From NCBI GenBank assembly GCA_025526935.1, contig JAHLKD010000025.1, positions 248,001 to 312,000 on the forward strand: 64,000 nt of DNA. The letters are read 5' to 3'. Origin of the DNA: Cladochytrium replicatum (lineage: Eukaryota; Chytridiomycota; Chytridiomycetes; Cladochytriales; Cladochytriaceae). Positions 32,951-45,267 of this stretch are shown here, piece after piece; position 1 is the stretch's first letter, and the number at the start of each line of letters is the position of its first letter. The translations under genes were made by a program, and so were the position numbers. The notes below the pieces were generated by a model. That model made no database searches, was not told the DNA's origin, and saw only the letters and a list, made by a program, of their open reading frames with translations.

Positions 32951-34158
32951 AAAATGTGCAGGGAGACATTCCACGAAACTTGTTTGAGGCCCCATAACCC
33001 CAGTCTGCCCTCTCGATCATTTTCATGTCTTGAAAGGATGCTTCAAACTAAGCTAAACCAAACAAACGCAAACCGAGGAATGTATTTTTGTTTTTTTGTG
33101 TTTTTGGGCGAACCAACTCTTGGAAATAGGAGAGTCCAACCCAACAGCTGGTCCGCAAAAATAATGAACGCAACCGAACCGCTCAACACGAAAGACACTA
33201 CATCACGTGTCCACTGGAGGACAACGTACGAACACTGTCACTCTAAGAAAAACGTAACCGCAGTACGCGCAGGGGAAGGGGATTGAAGACCACAAACACT
33301 GGTGTTTGTGGCCCAAAAGGATACCAGCAGCAACAAGTCAAACAGCAGCACCATGCGAACGCCCGCAAACGGATTAAAGGAGCGCCTGCACCCTCTCATC
33401 CCGAAACACGCCAAGCAAAGCATGAACAAAATGATCCGAACACGCTGGCGGATAAACGGAGGTGAAAGGAAGAACACATTCAAATTGAAAAAAAGCAAGA
33501 TACAAGAAGCAAACTAGCAAATCTGATAACGAAAGCGAGAACGATGCAACGGAAGCAAAGAAATAACGAAAGGATGACCATTTAAGGTTGTCGTAACGAA
33601 TGAAATGGGCGGAATAATTAACAGTGTAGAACAGTCATACCGTCAAGAGATATGCCGCGTAAGGGGGGGTCGTGAGTCGCTGTCCGTTGCACGAACAAGC
33701 CGATGATGGAAGAAACAGGAAGGAAGAAATAATACACAAGAGTCCAAGAAAAAACCCAGGGGCGACTTTCAAGCGGTATACATGATACTTCCATGGAAGC
33801 CATCCGGGGAAAAACAATACGATCCCATCATGGGTGATGCTCGACAAATGCGGTAGTTTTTAAGTAAGGAACCCCAGAAAGAAAAGGGAGGAATAGTGCG
33901 AAAGAGAAAGATTGTACGGAGAAATGGCTTTCGACATCATCCCTCATTCCTCCTATGAGGTCCTCAACAAAAAAACAAAAACTGAAAAGACATTAAAACC
34001 CAAAAAGGCTAGTTTAGTGTGCAGGTATACGTAAGAGAGAGCTTGGCTTTTCCAGAGAAAGACGGTGTTCGACGACGAGAAATAAACATTGAGAAACAGA
34101 AGAAACGAAGGCAACCGAAAGAAGCTAAACTACGGAGTAAACTCTTACGATTGAGAGT
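32951..34158. other. 1.2-kb A-rich non-coding interval
   Basis: The plus strand is A-rich with runs of AAAA. No coding sequence is convincing. It would contain the 3' untranslated region of the minus-strand SAP gene that stops at 34159. A 22-bp palindrome at 33290-33311 is listed separately. Confidence 0.5.
33290..33311. repeat. Perfect 10-bp-arm inverted repeat
   Basis: CCACAAACAC and GTGTTTGTGG are exact reverse complements separated by two bases. It could be a dyad protein-binding site or an RNA hairpin; its function is unknown. Confidence 0.7.
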
Positions 34159-35572
34159 TTAGTGGTGACGAGCTGCCTCGATAGTCTGAAGAGCAGCAAG
34201 CTTCTTCTCGGGATCGGCGCTGGTGGCAAGTTGCTTCTTCTTGCGGTTGATGTACGCCTGAAGACGCTTCTTCAGAACTTTTCGGTTGCCGGTGGTGTTA
34301 AGACCAACGGCCTCCAGACGGGCCTTCAAGAAACCAGCCTCACCAAGCTTGGCGGGCTGCCCGTCCTTGGAAGTTTGCGATCCGTTGAGCACGTCAAACT
34401 GACCGAGCTGCTCAAGCTCGTCGGCGAGGGATGTACCGATCACCTCGTTGTTAGAAACGCTGCTGGAGGAAGAGCTGCTCCTGTGCCGGAGCACTGGAGG
34501 TTCATCCTCAGCGTTCATAACAACGCCGCTGTCGTCACTGGCAGAGCTCGGTGCTCGGCCGCTGAATCCAGCAAGTTCCCTACCGAGTGTGTTGGTAGGT
34601 TCGGGTGCTTGTTGGTCGGCGTAGCCGAATTCGTCATCGTCAAAGGCTAACCTGGATCGAATGCGGCGAACGCCGCGTTCGGAAATAATTTGAACGACCG
34701 GAAAACCGTCGTCGGTTCGGAGTGGGCCGAGCCCATCGTTCTCTTCTTCCATGCCAAACATGGATTGCTCGTCACGTCGCTCGAGATCATCCATCAAAGT
34801 GCTAAGTACTCTTTGATAATCGATGATCTCTCGTCCCATGTTCTTCACTTGCTTGTCCTTCGAAGAGAGAGCGGTCTGAAGATCTTCAATTGTTTGGCGA
34901 AGCTGTACAGCAAAATGATCAGGAAAGTATATTGTTGAACATGGGATTGATTAACCTTCTCGTTCTCCTCGCGTGCATCTTTCAGCGAAAACGCACTCGA
35001 CTGTTTGCGGACATTGAAGTATGAATTGTCGGTGAACGAGATACCATAAGAATCCCGTGGTGAAGGAGGAGGTGAAGGGTTAATCTCAAGAACGGAACCT
35101 GGCGACTCCGGGTCGTCGTAAAAGTCGTTGGAATTTGCACGAGACCGCCTGAAGTCGGATACTCGGCCTTCAAGCTCTTTTGACTTCGCCTTCAGATCGA
35201 TAACGGCACGACGAAGTGCAGCCTCAGTATCGTTGAGCCTTTGTTTCGTCTCATTGTGTTCTTCGAGCTCACGGTCGAGCTGGCGAGAAAGGTCGTCGTT
35301 GGCACGACGTAATCGGACAAGTTCAGAAAGTAGCGACTGCTGCTCCTTCTTCAAGGAGTCAACAGCAGTCTCGTATTGGACGACCTGGTGTTGAGTATCG
35401 CGCCAGAAAACACGTTCCTGATTGGTCAAAGACTTTGAGTGGAAAATCTAAGGGTACAGTGCTGGGTAACTACCTTCTTCAGTTCTTGGATCTCCTTAGT
35501 TATTTCCCTGTTGCGTTCGGAAAGCGCAGCTAGTTCAGAGGCAAGTTGGGCCGGGGTCCGGTCAAAGCTCAT
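34159..35572 (-). CDS. Coiled-coil protein with C-terminal SAP domain
   Basis: SAP domains bind DNA or RNA in nuclear proteins. Start is MSFDRTPAQLASELAALSER at 35570-35572. Residues 1-115 are heptad-rich coiled coil (VDSLKKEQQSLLSELVRLRR, ANDDLSRQLDRELEEHNETK, AALRRAVIDLKAKSKELEG). A Ser/Pro-rich linker (PSPPPSPRDSYG) and a second coiled coil (LRQTIEDLQTALSSKDKQVK) follow. The middle is acidic and disordered. Near the C-terminus AGFLKARLEAVGLNTTGNRK with VLKKRLQAYINRKKKQLA matches the SAP helix-turn-helix, and the protein ends TIEAARHH before TAA. Two introns lie after EELKK-like and DAREENEK positions; their exact edges could shift by a few codons. No disruption was seen. I do not know a named orthologue. 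Confidence 0.85.
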
Positions 35573-37796
35573 GGTAAGGAGGTGTGGTGGTCACTAAAAA
35601 GATGGAATCGCGGGATGCGGAGTTTTTTAAGAGGTCGGAAAAGCGAGGACAGGAGGGTGGTCAAAGAGCAATGTACACTAAATCGGGTTTAAAAGAACAG
35701 AAAAAGCAGAAAGAAGGTCAAGAGGTCGGTGTCAAAACTTAAGTGACAGGTTATGCAGATGTCAGTTCGAAATTAGACAGGTGGAGAATTGCGCAATGAC
35801 ATACCCAAGAGAAATCTAGAGGAAAAAGTCTAGGATTCGGATAGTGGTGCAATTTGGTTGTGGGTAAGAGGGACAAAGTTAGGGATAGCAAACAGACAAT
35901 AGCAGTTGGTGTAGCGTTTGGTGAGGTCAAACCTGGCGGAAATGAGTGTCATATACCAGCACAGCCACCAGCAGAAAAAGTTTTGACCTTTCCTTTTTTG
36001 TAACAGATCAAGCCACACGCCGAGACCGTGCGAAAGGAAATTACATAATCCGACGTGGGCTTTGCAATTGTTTCTGCTTTCGTGGCCGACTGGCAGATTT
36101 TCCCTTGAGGACAGGGTTAGCAGAGGCCACACCATGAACCTCATATCTCCCAATCCACCAATCACTGCTGAAGTGCAACCCAATTTACCACTGCCATTTA
36201 GTAGAACAGGGACTGGTTGTCGAAAATTGGCTAGTTTGGTTCACTATGATAATTACGTTTCATTGGTTGGTGGTGGGGAGAGAAACTGCAACCATGTCAC
36301 AGCGGGTTCCTTACTGTAACCAGCCAAACTGCCAGCCAAGCTGCCCAATAAGAAATGATAACACTCATCACCCAAAATTTTGTATAGAGTGGTCCTGGTC
36401 GATTTGTGATGGACGAAATTAGCGTTTAAAAGGCCACTTAAGAACTGGAGAGATGGGATAACGAGAAAGCCATCCTGCGAATGACATCTTCAGATCTGAC
36501 ATTCGGAGCTGGTTGGTTGGATCATCCATCACAATTGCCATACCAAAAATTTTGCAAGATCAACACGCGACTGCCAAACTTTGGCAAACAAGGAGCACAT
36601 CACTGAGCACATGTGTGATAAGTGTGATAAATATTAGGGACAGCTCTCAGGAATTGATAATCGGTGATCCCAATTACCCGGTTTCGTGGAGAAAGATCAC
36701 AAATTGTGATCCATCCCTTCCAGTTGTGGCTTTCAGAAACGGGGAAGCTTGACATTCAGGTTTGCTCTCTAAGCTCGCACAGAAAGCTTTCGCGAGAAGA
36801 AGTTCCGTTTCCCATCCGTTCCTGTGATGTGGAGTTAAGGTGGGAGAAAGATCCGCTTTTGCTTTTTGTTGCTTTTCTGCGATTCGGAACCACACAACAC
36901 ATATCTGCCCATACCTGAACGCGCCACAAAACAAACTGGAAAAAGTGTCAAAAAGGGTTGATAGAAATAGTCGGTATTTGCGCTTCCGCCCTATTTCAAA
37001 TATTCCTCCCATCCCAGTTTCAATCCTGGGGAGTATGCCCCTCAACCAACCAACGGATGCAACAACGATCTATATCCTTCCCACCATCCTTCCTTTGCTT
37101 TATTCTCCGCTTGTCAAATGGGCTGACTTGGAATAGCGGAAGGGATTGAGAATCCTCGCATTGCAACTTATCCCATTTGAAGCGGGGAAGAAACAACATG
37201 TGTGCTGCGCGTTTACAGACAATCCACCAATATCATTCCTCGCATTCGATATGTGCGTTGCGGTAAGGTTTTGTGAGGGATTTCATGTATTTTGGTGGGA
37301 TGGTTTGCTCATTGGTGTGTGAGATTGATCCGACTCGGTGATCCATACTTGCCGATCTGAGGTTCTTCAGGGATTGATTTTCATACTTTACACTGACTGG
37401 TGCTAGATCGAAGAGTCGTCAAGTCGATGTGGGGGTTTGATTGGTTTTGGTTGAATGAATTTACGGTTTCGTCAACAGTCTTGCGGCAACAGCAATGGTG
37501 ATCGAGACCATTCGCGTCCCAACGAGCGAATTGGCATTGTTTTCTTCCCAGATGGAAGGAAGCATCTATAGTCGTCCACGGCCGTTGGTCATAGGTTTAT
37601 CAGATATGCCTAGGTTGATTGGATTCGCAGGAAGGACGAAAGATTTACTCTTTATTAGGTACGCGAGGAATGATTTGCAGTGGGATATAATTCTCAAAGC
37701 GGAGTAGTGAAATCGGTGTGAGGTTGGATATCAATGAGATTTGCACAAACATGTTGAAACATTGCATAGCCAACCACCGGATATAGGATATGACGT
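35573..37796. other. 2.2-kb intergenic region, nothing recognised
   Basis: It lies between the start of the SAP gene and the 3' end of malonyl-CoA decarboxylase, both on the minus strand. A 70-codon plus-strand frame at 37495-37707 (MVIETIRVPTSELALFSSQM) is the only candidate gene; it has no known motif and I do not call it. The rest is AT-rich without coding character. Confidence 0.45.
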
Positions 37797-40290
37797 TCAC
37801 AGCATTGACCTATCCTTGTCTTTCGTGATTCCCGCCAACCCAATTCCCGGATCTTCCCCTCTGGCCTTTTTAAATCGCCGACGAACAGCCTCCCCAGGTG
37901 CCCTCACATAACGCACTTTAGAAGTATGTATGCCATATGCCAGAGCACCAGCTCGAGATGCCAGAGTGGAGTAACCCGATGCCCCACTCTCATCGACAGA
38001 AACCAGTTGCTGCACGGCCCAGATCAAGGATGGATCAGGGGAAGTGATGAAGTTGCCATCGTCGACGCTGTTGTTTGGATAGGAGATGATTGAGACGGTG
38101 CCGTCGAGAAGGTACTGCTGGTTGTTTCGTTCGACTTGGGGGAGAACGTAGTTGTAGTTAGCCATGATTCCGAAAGATTGCCGGAGACCGTTGGCTGTGA
38201 ATAGATGGAGATGAATGCTTAGCAACAACAGGAAGCACAAGAGGAAAGCATACCGGAGGTGTCGGCGAGCCAGTTGATGCGGTGGACGCATGCACCATTG
38301 CGGATGTGAAAGTTGGCTACAAGACGCTCAGGCAGGTTTAGGATCAATTCTTTCCTTACGTACCAACTGGGTCGTACGCAAAAGTCCGCTTCTTCTCTAC
38401 TAGCAGGTATCGACCGCACAGCCTGAGCAAAATTGGCTTGAGTAGTTCTAATTGCCGTGCATCAGTCAACCAGGAGTCATCGTTCAAAGATTTCTTGCAA
38501 CAAGTCAGTGATCTATAACAAAACAAATGGGCTTCATCAATAGCTAACCTGAAGTCTTTTGATCAGTTCAGAATCTTTAGGAACTCCATAAAACGACGCA
38601 ACCTCGTCTGCCTCGGCATCCAGAACTAAGTTGCTTAATCCTGGCTGCACTGCACCGTTCTCGTAGTTTGTCAGAACGTTGTTCAGCTGGGTGTTGAGCC
38701 AATGACGGAAATTTGGTATTGGCGATAACGTGCAGAAAGTGGTAACTGACGGAACATGCTTCTGGATTTCCTTGACCACTCGCTTGATTAGGAAATTGCC
38801 GAGGTCAACTCCAGATAACCCTGCAAAGCAGTATTCTTAAACCTCACGTAAAGCATATTTACAAACGTCGTACCTCGCTGAGATGAAGAGATAGAATAAA
38901 AGATTGCTGTTGTGTATTCATCTGCGTGGGTATGTCCAGGGGATGGATCATTGAGAATGTCCTGAAAAAGATTATTAGGATATTTAACATGGAGTTGGCA
39001 TATTGTGCATACCTGAACATTGTCTGCGATCTCTTGAGTCAAAGCAACCTGATGACAGAGAAAAGGCATGAGCACGATCTCCTTCATCGAAACGGTAGAA
39101 ATATATTACATGCACAAACGTCAAAGGCTCATGTGGCATTGCACGATGAAAGAATGAGTAGCATAGCCTTCCGGTTCCAAGTCGCTGCTTCAATGAATCC
39201 CATCCAGGAACTTCGTGGACCGCCTCATACTTCATGATCTGAATAGAAAATTAGCTTCAAGACTCCATAGATTTAATACATGTCGTACCTTCTCCAGTAC
39301 GTTTGCGGAAGTGCTCCAACTGATCCGCTCAAGTTCAAGGTTGCCGATGCCGAACCACCCTTGCAGCTGCTGTTTCAACCAGTCATTCACCAAGCGCAGT
39401 GCTGGACTATTATCGGTTTGCATTATTTCCTGTACAAAAACAGCAGCTCAAACAAGAAGTTAAACAACTAATATCGTGAGAAGTACCAAAATATCTTGAC
39501 GCATGTGCACCAGAAACTTCATGCCGCCAGGAAGCTGGTTGATATGGGCAAAAAACCTCTCGCAGCCTGGAATCATGGCATCGCGAAGATCTTGTTGTGC
39601 CTTGACGTTCACCTTGTCGTTGTGCTGTTTCATCGCATGAGCGATAAAACTGTAAAAGTTCGTCTAAATACCTCGTTGACATACGCAGAAGCTGCTTTTA
39701 CAACGCTGTTCCGATCAACACCGAACTCATTCCCGAGCAACTTCAAGAATTGGGCACGTTCGGTCTAACCGTGGCGAAACACTTATGTGGTCGATGCAAC
39801 AGAAAGCAAGACATTGAAACCTTACCTTATGCAATATCTCGTACAGCTCACAGCATTTTCGTGCGTATAAACTTGGTAGCAAATCGCCTTGCTCTTTCCC
39901 GGAGCGGACTGCCCCTTTCAGTAGTTGTTGAGCAGTAGCGAGCTTCTCTTCAGATGTTTTTTCAGCGAAAGAGTCGGATGGAACATTTTGTCCCAGTTGG
40001 AAACTCTCTGAAGGTAAGAATCACATATGAGTCATAGTTGGGCGAATCAAAAACCCGCTTGTTTGAGCACCTGGTTCTGTTGAAAACTTCATGATCGCGT
40101 CCCAGAAGTTTTTAACGCTCTCTGTTTCGACGGAAGGAGTGACGTAGCTGTCGGTCAAGACGAGGTCAGCGTCTTCGAACGGGAAATGGTATGATCGAGG
40201 AGCAGCGGCAGTATGTTGGGTCGAGAAAGGCCTCCGTCGTGCAGCAACAAGATACTTCCATAGAAGAACATGGCATGAGCACGGCACCCA
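37797..40290 (-). CDS. MLYCD: Malonyl-CoA decarboxylase
   Basis: It converts malonyl-CoA to acetyl-CoA and CO2, relieving inhibition of fatty-acid import and allowing beta-oxidation. The N-terminal region carries a presequence-like stretch (KYLVAARRRPFSTQHTAA), but the first ATG is unresolved and an upstream exon is likely. Helical-domain blocks include LKLLGNEFGVDRNSVVKAAS and LQGWFGIGNLELERISWSTS. Catalytic-domain blocks are VPGWDSLKQRLGTGRLCYSF, FFHRAMPHEPLTFVHVALTQ, TTAIFYSISSSQRG, TTFCTLSPIPNFRHWLNTQL and VANFHIRNGACVHRINWLAD. The Ser of TLSPIP and the His of NFHIRNGA are at the known catalytic positions. The tail is long and ends RSML before TGA at 37797-37799. SML is an accepted variant of the PTS1 peroxisomal signal (human ends SKL), so dual mitochondrial and peroxisomal targeting is plausible. 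About ten introns; intact. Confidence 0.9.
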
Positions 40291-40625
40291 TAAGTACTGG
40301 CGAATTTATTCGATGACGAATTAATGCTCACAATGGCAGCCCCAGGCAGTGTTTGAAGCAAATGTGGCGAGATGCTTGGGATAACGGAGCGGGAAACAGC
40401 CAAGAGGAAACACTGAGGCATTGAATGAGGAGAGAGCGTTCTGCGGCCGAGAGAATGATAGACTTCGTGGAGATCTGAGGTGTAGCCGTGGTTGATGTGG
40501 AATTCAGGGCAGAATAATCTACCAGATGAGGCTTGGAACGCTGAACCTCGGTCAGCGGTCATCGCCCAAACCTTGCGTTTGGCCGTTCCAAACGCTGGAC
40601 TTTTCAAGTGCTGCATCCGCACCAA
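40291..40625. other. Unassigned minus-strand open sequence between divergent genes
   Basis: A minus-strand frame spans 40155-40625 and contains LSPHSMPQCFLLAVSRSVIP and LLQTLPGAAIVSINSSSNKF. It overlaps the 5' end of malonyl-CoA decarboxylase in another frame. It could hold that gene's first exons or belong to a separate small gene. I cannot decide. Confidence 0.25.
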
Positions 40626-42944
40626 TGCACTCCCCAGCTATCATGTATGTGGACGCAGATTATGCCAAAGCAACGCATCTAACTTTTTCTTCTCAAGTCC
40701 CCAGCATAACATCAGACTGGTAGTTGTCCTAGTCGGCTTGCCCGCGAGGTGATTTAGCATGCTTTTTTTTGGGCTCCTCATGTTTGATTCATTTGGGCGT
40801 GATTTTTGATGTACTTAAGAGGCAAAACCTACATCTCTCGGAAGATCGCCCGGTACCTTGCATGGTTAGGATATGTTACCCGCATCTTCAACGTTGGAAA
40901 CTACCGTCGAGATGCTTTTGGAGCATCTGTTCCCCATGAGTTTTTTAACCCAACCAACGAGGAGTTCTCCAAGAGACGTTTTGAAGTCGCTTTGATGGCG
41001 CTTGACGACGTGCTCCGATGGTTTGGAGTTGACGAACCGCACAGCGAAAGTGATAGTCGCGAGCGGGTATCACAAGCCATGGCTTCTCTTTCGCTGGACA
41101 CAAAGAACCACGGGAAGCCACAGCCGGCCTTTCTGAAGAACAAGCCAGTGGTGTTCCGTGGGATTGGCATTGCCACGTCTACATCTGATCTTCGAGCGAA
41201 CGCTACGTCCCCAGGTGAAGGTGCTCATGGTGGAGTTGCCGTGTACGACGCGACCAACTCAACGAAGGAAAGGAGGAAGATTATCTTGGACAAGTTGACT
41301 TCCCACGGAATTCAAGTCATGTTTGTAGAGAGCATATGTGAAGATGAAGATGTTGTTCTGAACAACATTCGAGAGGTATGGGGAGCGACACCTGGTTTGT
41401 ACAGGGTATATCCTGAATCGCATAAAGGTCAAGATATCATCTCCGGATTACGTTGGAGTAGATCCTGAACTGGCTGCACAGGATTTTATGCAGCGAATTA
41501 AGCACTACGAGAAAAGCTATGAACCTATTAGTGTCGACGAGAACGGAGGCGACATGCCAATGGTCAAGTTGGTCAACGTCGGCTCACAAGTCATTGTGAA
41601 CAAAATCCAGGGATATCTGCAGTCACGGATCGTATATTTCCTTATGAACCTCAACATTACCCCGCGTCACATCTACTTCTCTCGTCACGGTGAATCGATG
41701 TACAATGTTGAAGGGAAGCTTGGTGGTGACTCGGATTTATCTCCTCGCGGCCGGCTCTTTGCAAAGAAACTGCCAGATTTAATTGTGGAGCAAATTAAGA
41801 AGAATAATGACCAGAAGCTAACTGTATGGACCAGTACGTTGCGCAGAACAATTCAAACTGCCGAGTTCTTGCCATACCCTCAGATTCAGTGGAAACATTT
41901 GGATGAGCTGGATTCCGGGGTCTGTGACGGCTATACATACGAAGAAATTAGCCAAATGTTTCCGAACGACTTTCAACAACGAGACTCGGACAAGTACAAC
42001 TACAGGTGGGTCTTGAAGCTGGCTGTGACAAGCGAGACTAAACATTGACGACTTTGGCTTGGTAAAGGTATATTGGAGGTGAATCATATCGTGATTTGGT
42101 CCAGCGATTGGGTAGGCTGAAGTTCAGCAGCCACTTCTAGTAGCTGATCAAATTTGATCAAATGCATTCGTATAGAACCGGTTATCATGGAGCTTGAGCG
42201 CCACCACGAACCTGGCCACAGCCTTTTGATTATTGGTCATCAAGCCGTTTTGCGTTGCATTTACGCCTACTATATGAATTACTCACACGAGGAGTTGCCT
42301 TACTTGAAGATTCCACTCCACTCAGTCGTCAAAATCACTCCAAAAGCGTACCACTGTGTGGAGGAGCGGTAGGCTTTTAAATTATATACTGGAATCCCAA
42401 TAGTGACAATTGGTCCGTTGACTTTGCTAGCTACAAGCTCGATGTTCCTGCGGTAAACACTCATCGCGACAAAGGCTCGCCCAGTGTCTCCCCGACTGGA
42501 CCAAGCATGCCTTTGCAAGACCTTGCGATCGCCCGACCCTCAAGCTCATTACCTCAACTCAGTTCGATCGCTCCAAGCTCCACCACACCGAACCCCAATT
42601 CGCCCGGCGTCAACAACGTCATCCCGAAGCCGGGTGGGAACAATGGGCCAGGACAATCCCCGCTTCGTCACGCCGTCAATTCTCCCAGAGTTGGAGCGTC
42701 TGCTGTCAACGGTCGTCGGCGCTCAATAACATCGCCGCAGTACATGGGAACGCATTTGACGGCAGCTTCTTCACAGGAGACATCTGTTGTTGATTCGGTA
42801 GAGCAGTTCCATGAGGAGCACTATGAAGAGGCGTCGAAGGAAGCGGACATTGATGGAACGACAGATGTTGCTCAGCCCGCTTCACCGTCACCAAGGTCCC
42901 GAGCTTCAATGGATCAGAATCGGAAAGAGTACTTCCAGACATGA
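40626..42944 (+). CDS. 6-phosphofructo-2-kinase / fructose-2,6-bisphosphatase
   Basis: This bifunctional cytosolic enzyme sets the level of fructose 2,6-bisphosphate, the switch between glycolysis and gluconeogenesis. The kinase P-loop is split by an intron: [11 protein letters not shown] then [18 protein letters not shown]. The kinase domain continues with [40 protein letters not shown] and [20 protein letters not shown], then [20 protein letters not shown]. The bisphosphatase domain carries the phosphohistidine motif [28 protein letters not shown], the acid in [17 protein letters not shown], and the second His in [18 protein letters not shown]. An intron inside RREVxKI and three later ones all keep phase. 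The C-terminal 170 residues are Ser/Pro/Asn-rich and disordered (likely phosphoregulated) and end NRKEYFQT. The N-terminal exon is uncertain, so the start is approximate. A region of tight hairpins follows the stop. Confidence 0.92.
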
Positions 42945-43010
42945 ATGTTTGTTATTTATGAAGGCTACTGTATTGCTATGTAATGCTGGAATAGAGGCTT
43001 TCAAACTTCT

Positions 43011-43105
43011 GAGAACGACGAATCGTTCTCGCCCCTGGAAACTCCTCCCTCTCCTTACCGCTAGGAGACAGGCGGCTCGTCTCCGGGTCCGTGCACCCCG
43101 GACCC
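43011..43105. other. Cluster of three perfect hairpins in 95 bp downstream of PFKFB
   Basis: Hairpin 1 (43011-43030) has 8-bp arms GAGAACGA/TCGTTCTC around CGAA (a UUCG tetraloop if transcribed from the minus strand). Hairpin 2 (43064-43084) has 6-bp arms GGAGAC/GTCTCC. Hairpin 3 (43085-43105) has 7-bp GC-rich arms GGGTCCG/CGGACCC and directly abuts hairpin 2. The segment is GC-rich within an AT-rich surround, lies 67 bp after the PFKFB stop, and is followed by A-rich DNA. It could be a structured 3' UTR element or a small RNA. Confidence 0.6.
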
Positions 43106-43907
43106 CGATATTTCAGACAAAAAGAACAAAAATGTACAATGAAAAATAAAAACAAAATAAAGAAATGAAGGAGAAGAAGAAATAAAAGAAAAAAAGAAAG
43201 GACCGCAACAAGCTCTGAGAATCGAATTGTCCCTTCTGGCATCAACGCAAATCGAATTTTTAGTCGTTCGAGAGGAATTGGTGGGAGCCAAAAAAATGCG
43301 CACAAAAGGACTTCAATGCGGAGAGTGTTGTAGCTGTCAAATAATGATGAACATGCTATCCTTCTTCTCCAGGTAATCCTGTATATATGCAATGAAATTA
43401 TGAGTTCTACTGGAGAGAGAAAGGAAGAACAAGAACATACCTGATGTGACTCTATGTTCACCCATAGTCAATAGGCTCCTCAACAGATGCCATATTTAGT
43501 GGATTGGCTTCAAGTGTGTGGAGACCTTTTTGAGTGGATGTTGTTATTGTTGTTATTGTTGTTGTTCTTGTGGGGTGCTTGTGAAAGTGAGAGAATGGGC
43601 GGCTACTTATACGAACTTGAGTTGGGGTCGGGCAGAACGAGGGATGGCCAACCCCTTACAAAATTGGTTTAGTGATTAGTATTGCGACAGACCATCCATT
43701 AAGCTCATGCGCACATGGATCGTACACTACGGAAAAACAAACAGAGTGACGTGAGGGATCGATCAATTGCGGTTCCCCAACTACGCGTATTCTCGGCATA
43801 ACGAATCTCTCCAGACTGAGCAAAACACCGACCCAGCATAAATATTCCCACGGTTGACAGCCACACGTCGTCGTGTTGCGTTGGTCTTAATTCAAGAAAC
43901 GCAAGAA
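43106..43907. other. Intergenic region before the inhibitor-2 gene
   Basis: It is A-rich from 43110 to 43200. A GTT-type repeat (gttattgttgttattgttg) lies near 43545-43570. A plus-strand frame at 43487-43675 is leucine-rich only because of that repeat and is not called. It contains the promoter of the gene at 43908. Confidence 0.5.
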
Positions 43908-45011
43908 ATGCCACCAAAGGGAATCCTCAAGGTTAAGCCTTCAAACGATTCGGGCACTGGATCACACAGGTACTGCCCTTCATTCTTACTTTGAGGCGAT
44001 GAACTGCCATCTGTTTTCTTCCAACTGGGGAATGACTTTTCGAATAGTTTTTCATTGGTCGGTCATTCATGCTTTTGTCAGCAGAATACAATGGGATGAA
44101 GACAATATTCAGCTCACAGAGGCCCAGAAGTCTGCGACCATGAAGATAACAGAACCAAAAACGCCTTACATTCATTACAATTCCGATACAGACGAAGTGA
44201 TTGGCAATTCAGGTCAGTAACAAACCCGATTCTTGTGGTAAAAGCTCATTTCTTTGCGGTAAAAAGGGAACATTCCTCACATGGAGCTCACAAGCGCAAT
44301 TCAACTAGCTGCAGACTCAATGCAGCACAGCACCTACTCCATTGAAGACGTACAAATGCTGTCAGCATCGTCATCCAATTCCTCTCTCTCTTCATCTTAT
44401 TTCAGAAACGGCACAGAGGGTCTTGGGCTCTCGGGTTCGTCTTCGTCGTCACGCGGCGAACGTCATGCACATTACGGGGACATGCCACCCATATCTCGCC
44501 AGGGATCTAACGCGGCGTCAGATGCTGGCTCTACTTCCTCTCTTTCCAAGAAACGAGGGGAGTGGGATTCATCGGAAGAGGATGACGAAGATATGTCAGA
44601 GGAAGGTTGGTTCGAAAGATTTGAACTGTGTTTGTCAACTTTGAACCAATTGACCTTCCACCAGCAAAAGCTCGACGACGAAAATTCCAGCAGATGAGAG
44701 CACAGCATTACAATATGCGCGACGCGTTGCGAAAAGCGCGCGAACTGGAAGCAAAACATGTTCACCACCACCCACCGACTGATTTATGTGAGAGTGACGA
44801 CGAGGATCTCGCAGCTGTTATCCAGGCGACCAGTGGGGAAGGGAAAGGGAAGCGGAAAGTTAGTCTCCCGAATGAAAAAGTGGACGATGGTGGAGATGGG
44901 GATGATGACGAAGAGGACGAAGAGGACGCGGCGGACGAGGAGGATGATGTAGATGAGAAGGATAGGAACAAGCACTCTCAGCATCATGGGATGGACACCT
45001 CTGATTCATAA
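43908..45011 (+). CDS. Protein phosphatase inhibitor 2 (PPP1R2 / Glc8 family)
   Basis: This intrinsically disordered protein binds and regulates protein phosphatase 1. Start is MPPKGILKVKPSND, which contains the PP1-binding KGILK motif at the extreme N-terminus. After an intron comes RIQWDEDNIQLTEAQKSATM, then KITEPKTPYIHYNSDTDEVI. The TEPKTPY segment contains the conserved Thr-Pro site phosphorylated by GSK3/MAPK in the family. A Ser-rich middle is followed by WDSSEEDDEDMSEE, an intron, and the hallmark block ARRRKFQQMRAQHYNMRDAL then RKARELEAKH, which includes the HYNM motif that enters the PP1 active site. The protein ends with a very acidic tail (DDDEEDEEDAADEEDDVDEK) and MDTSDS. Three introns, all in phase. 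All three PP1-contact regions are present, so it is likely functional. Confidence 0.92.
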
Positions 45012-45267
45012 GTCATTTTTTGGACCAACTTTTCTGTGCTCAATTAGCGCTTGGCTCGCTGAAAAGGGATCTGTTGGAAGATTGATGTAAAGATTATTAT
45101 TGCTCCGACTTTTGTCTGTATCGCCAAGATCAAAAAATGTGAGCTGTACAAACCGATTGAGTTGAGTGCTATAAAGCTCCAACTGCAATTTCTGTTTTAC
45201 TAGCATAATAACACCGAAAACAAAAAGATGCCCGCCGCGGAAGACTTTACCAACTTGTTAGCATAAC

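Noticed and set aside
43011-43105. tRNA gene at the hairpin cluster
   Set aside because: No cloverleaf, no GGTTCGANNCC T-arm and no acceptor pairing could be formed.
43487-43675. Leucine-rich 61-codon plus-strand frame
   Set aside because: The leucines come from a GTT-type simple repeat.
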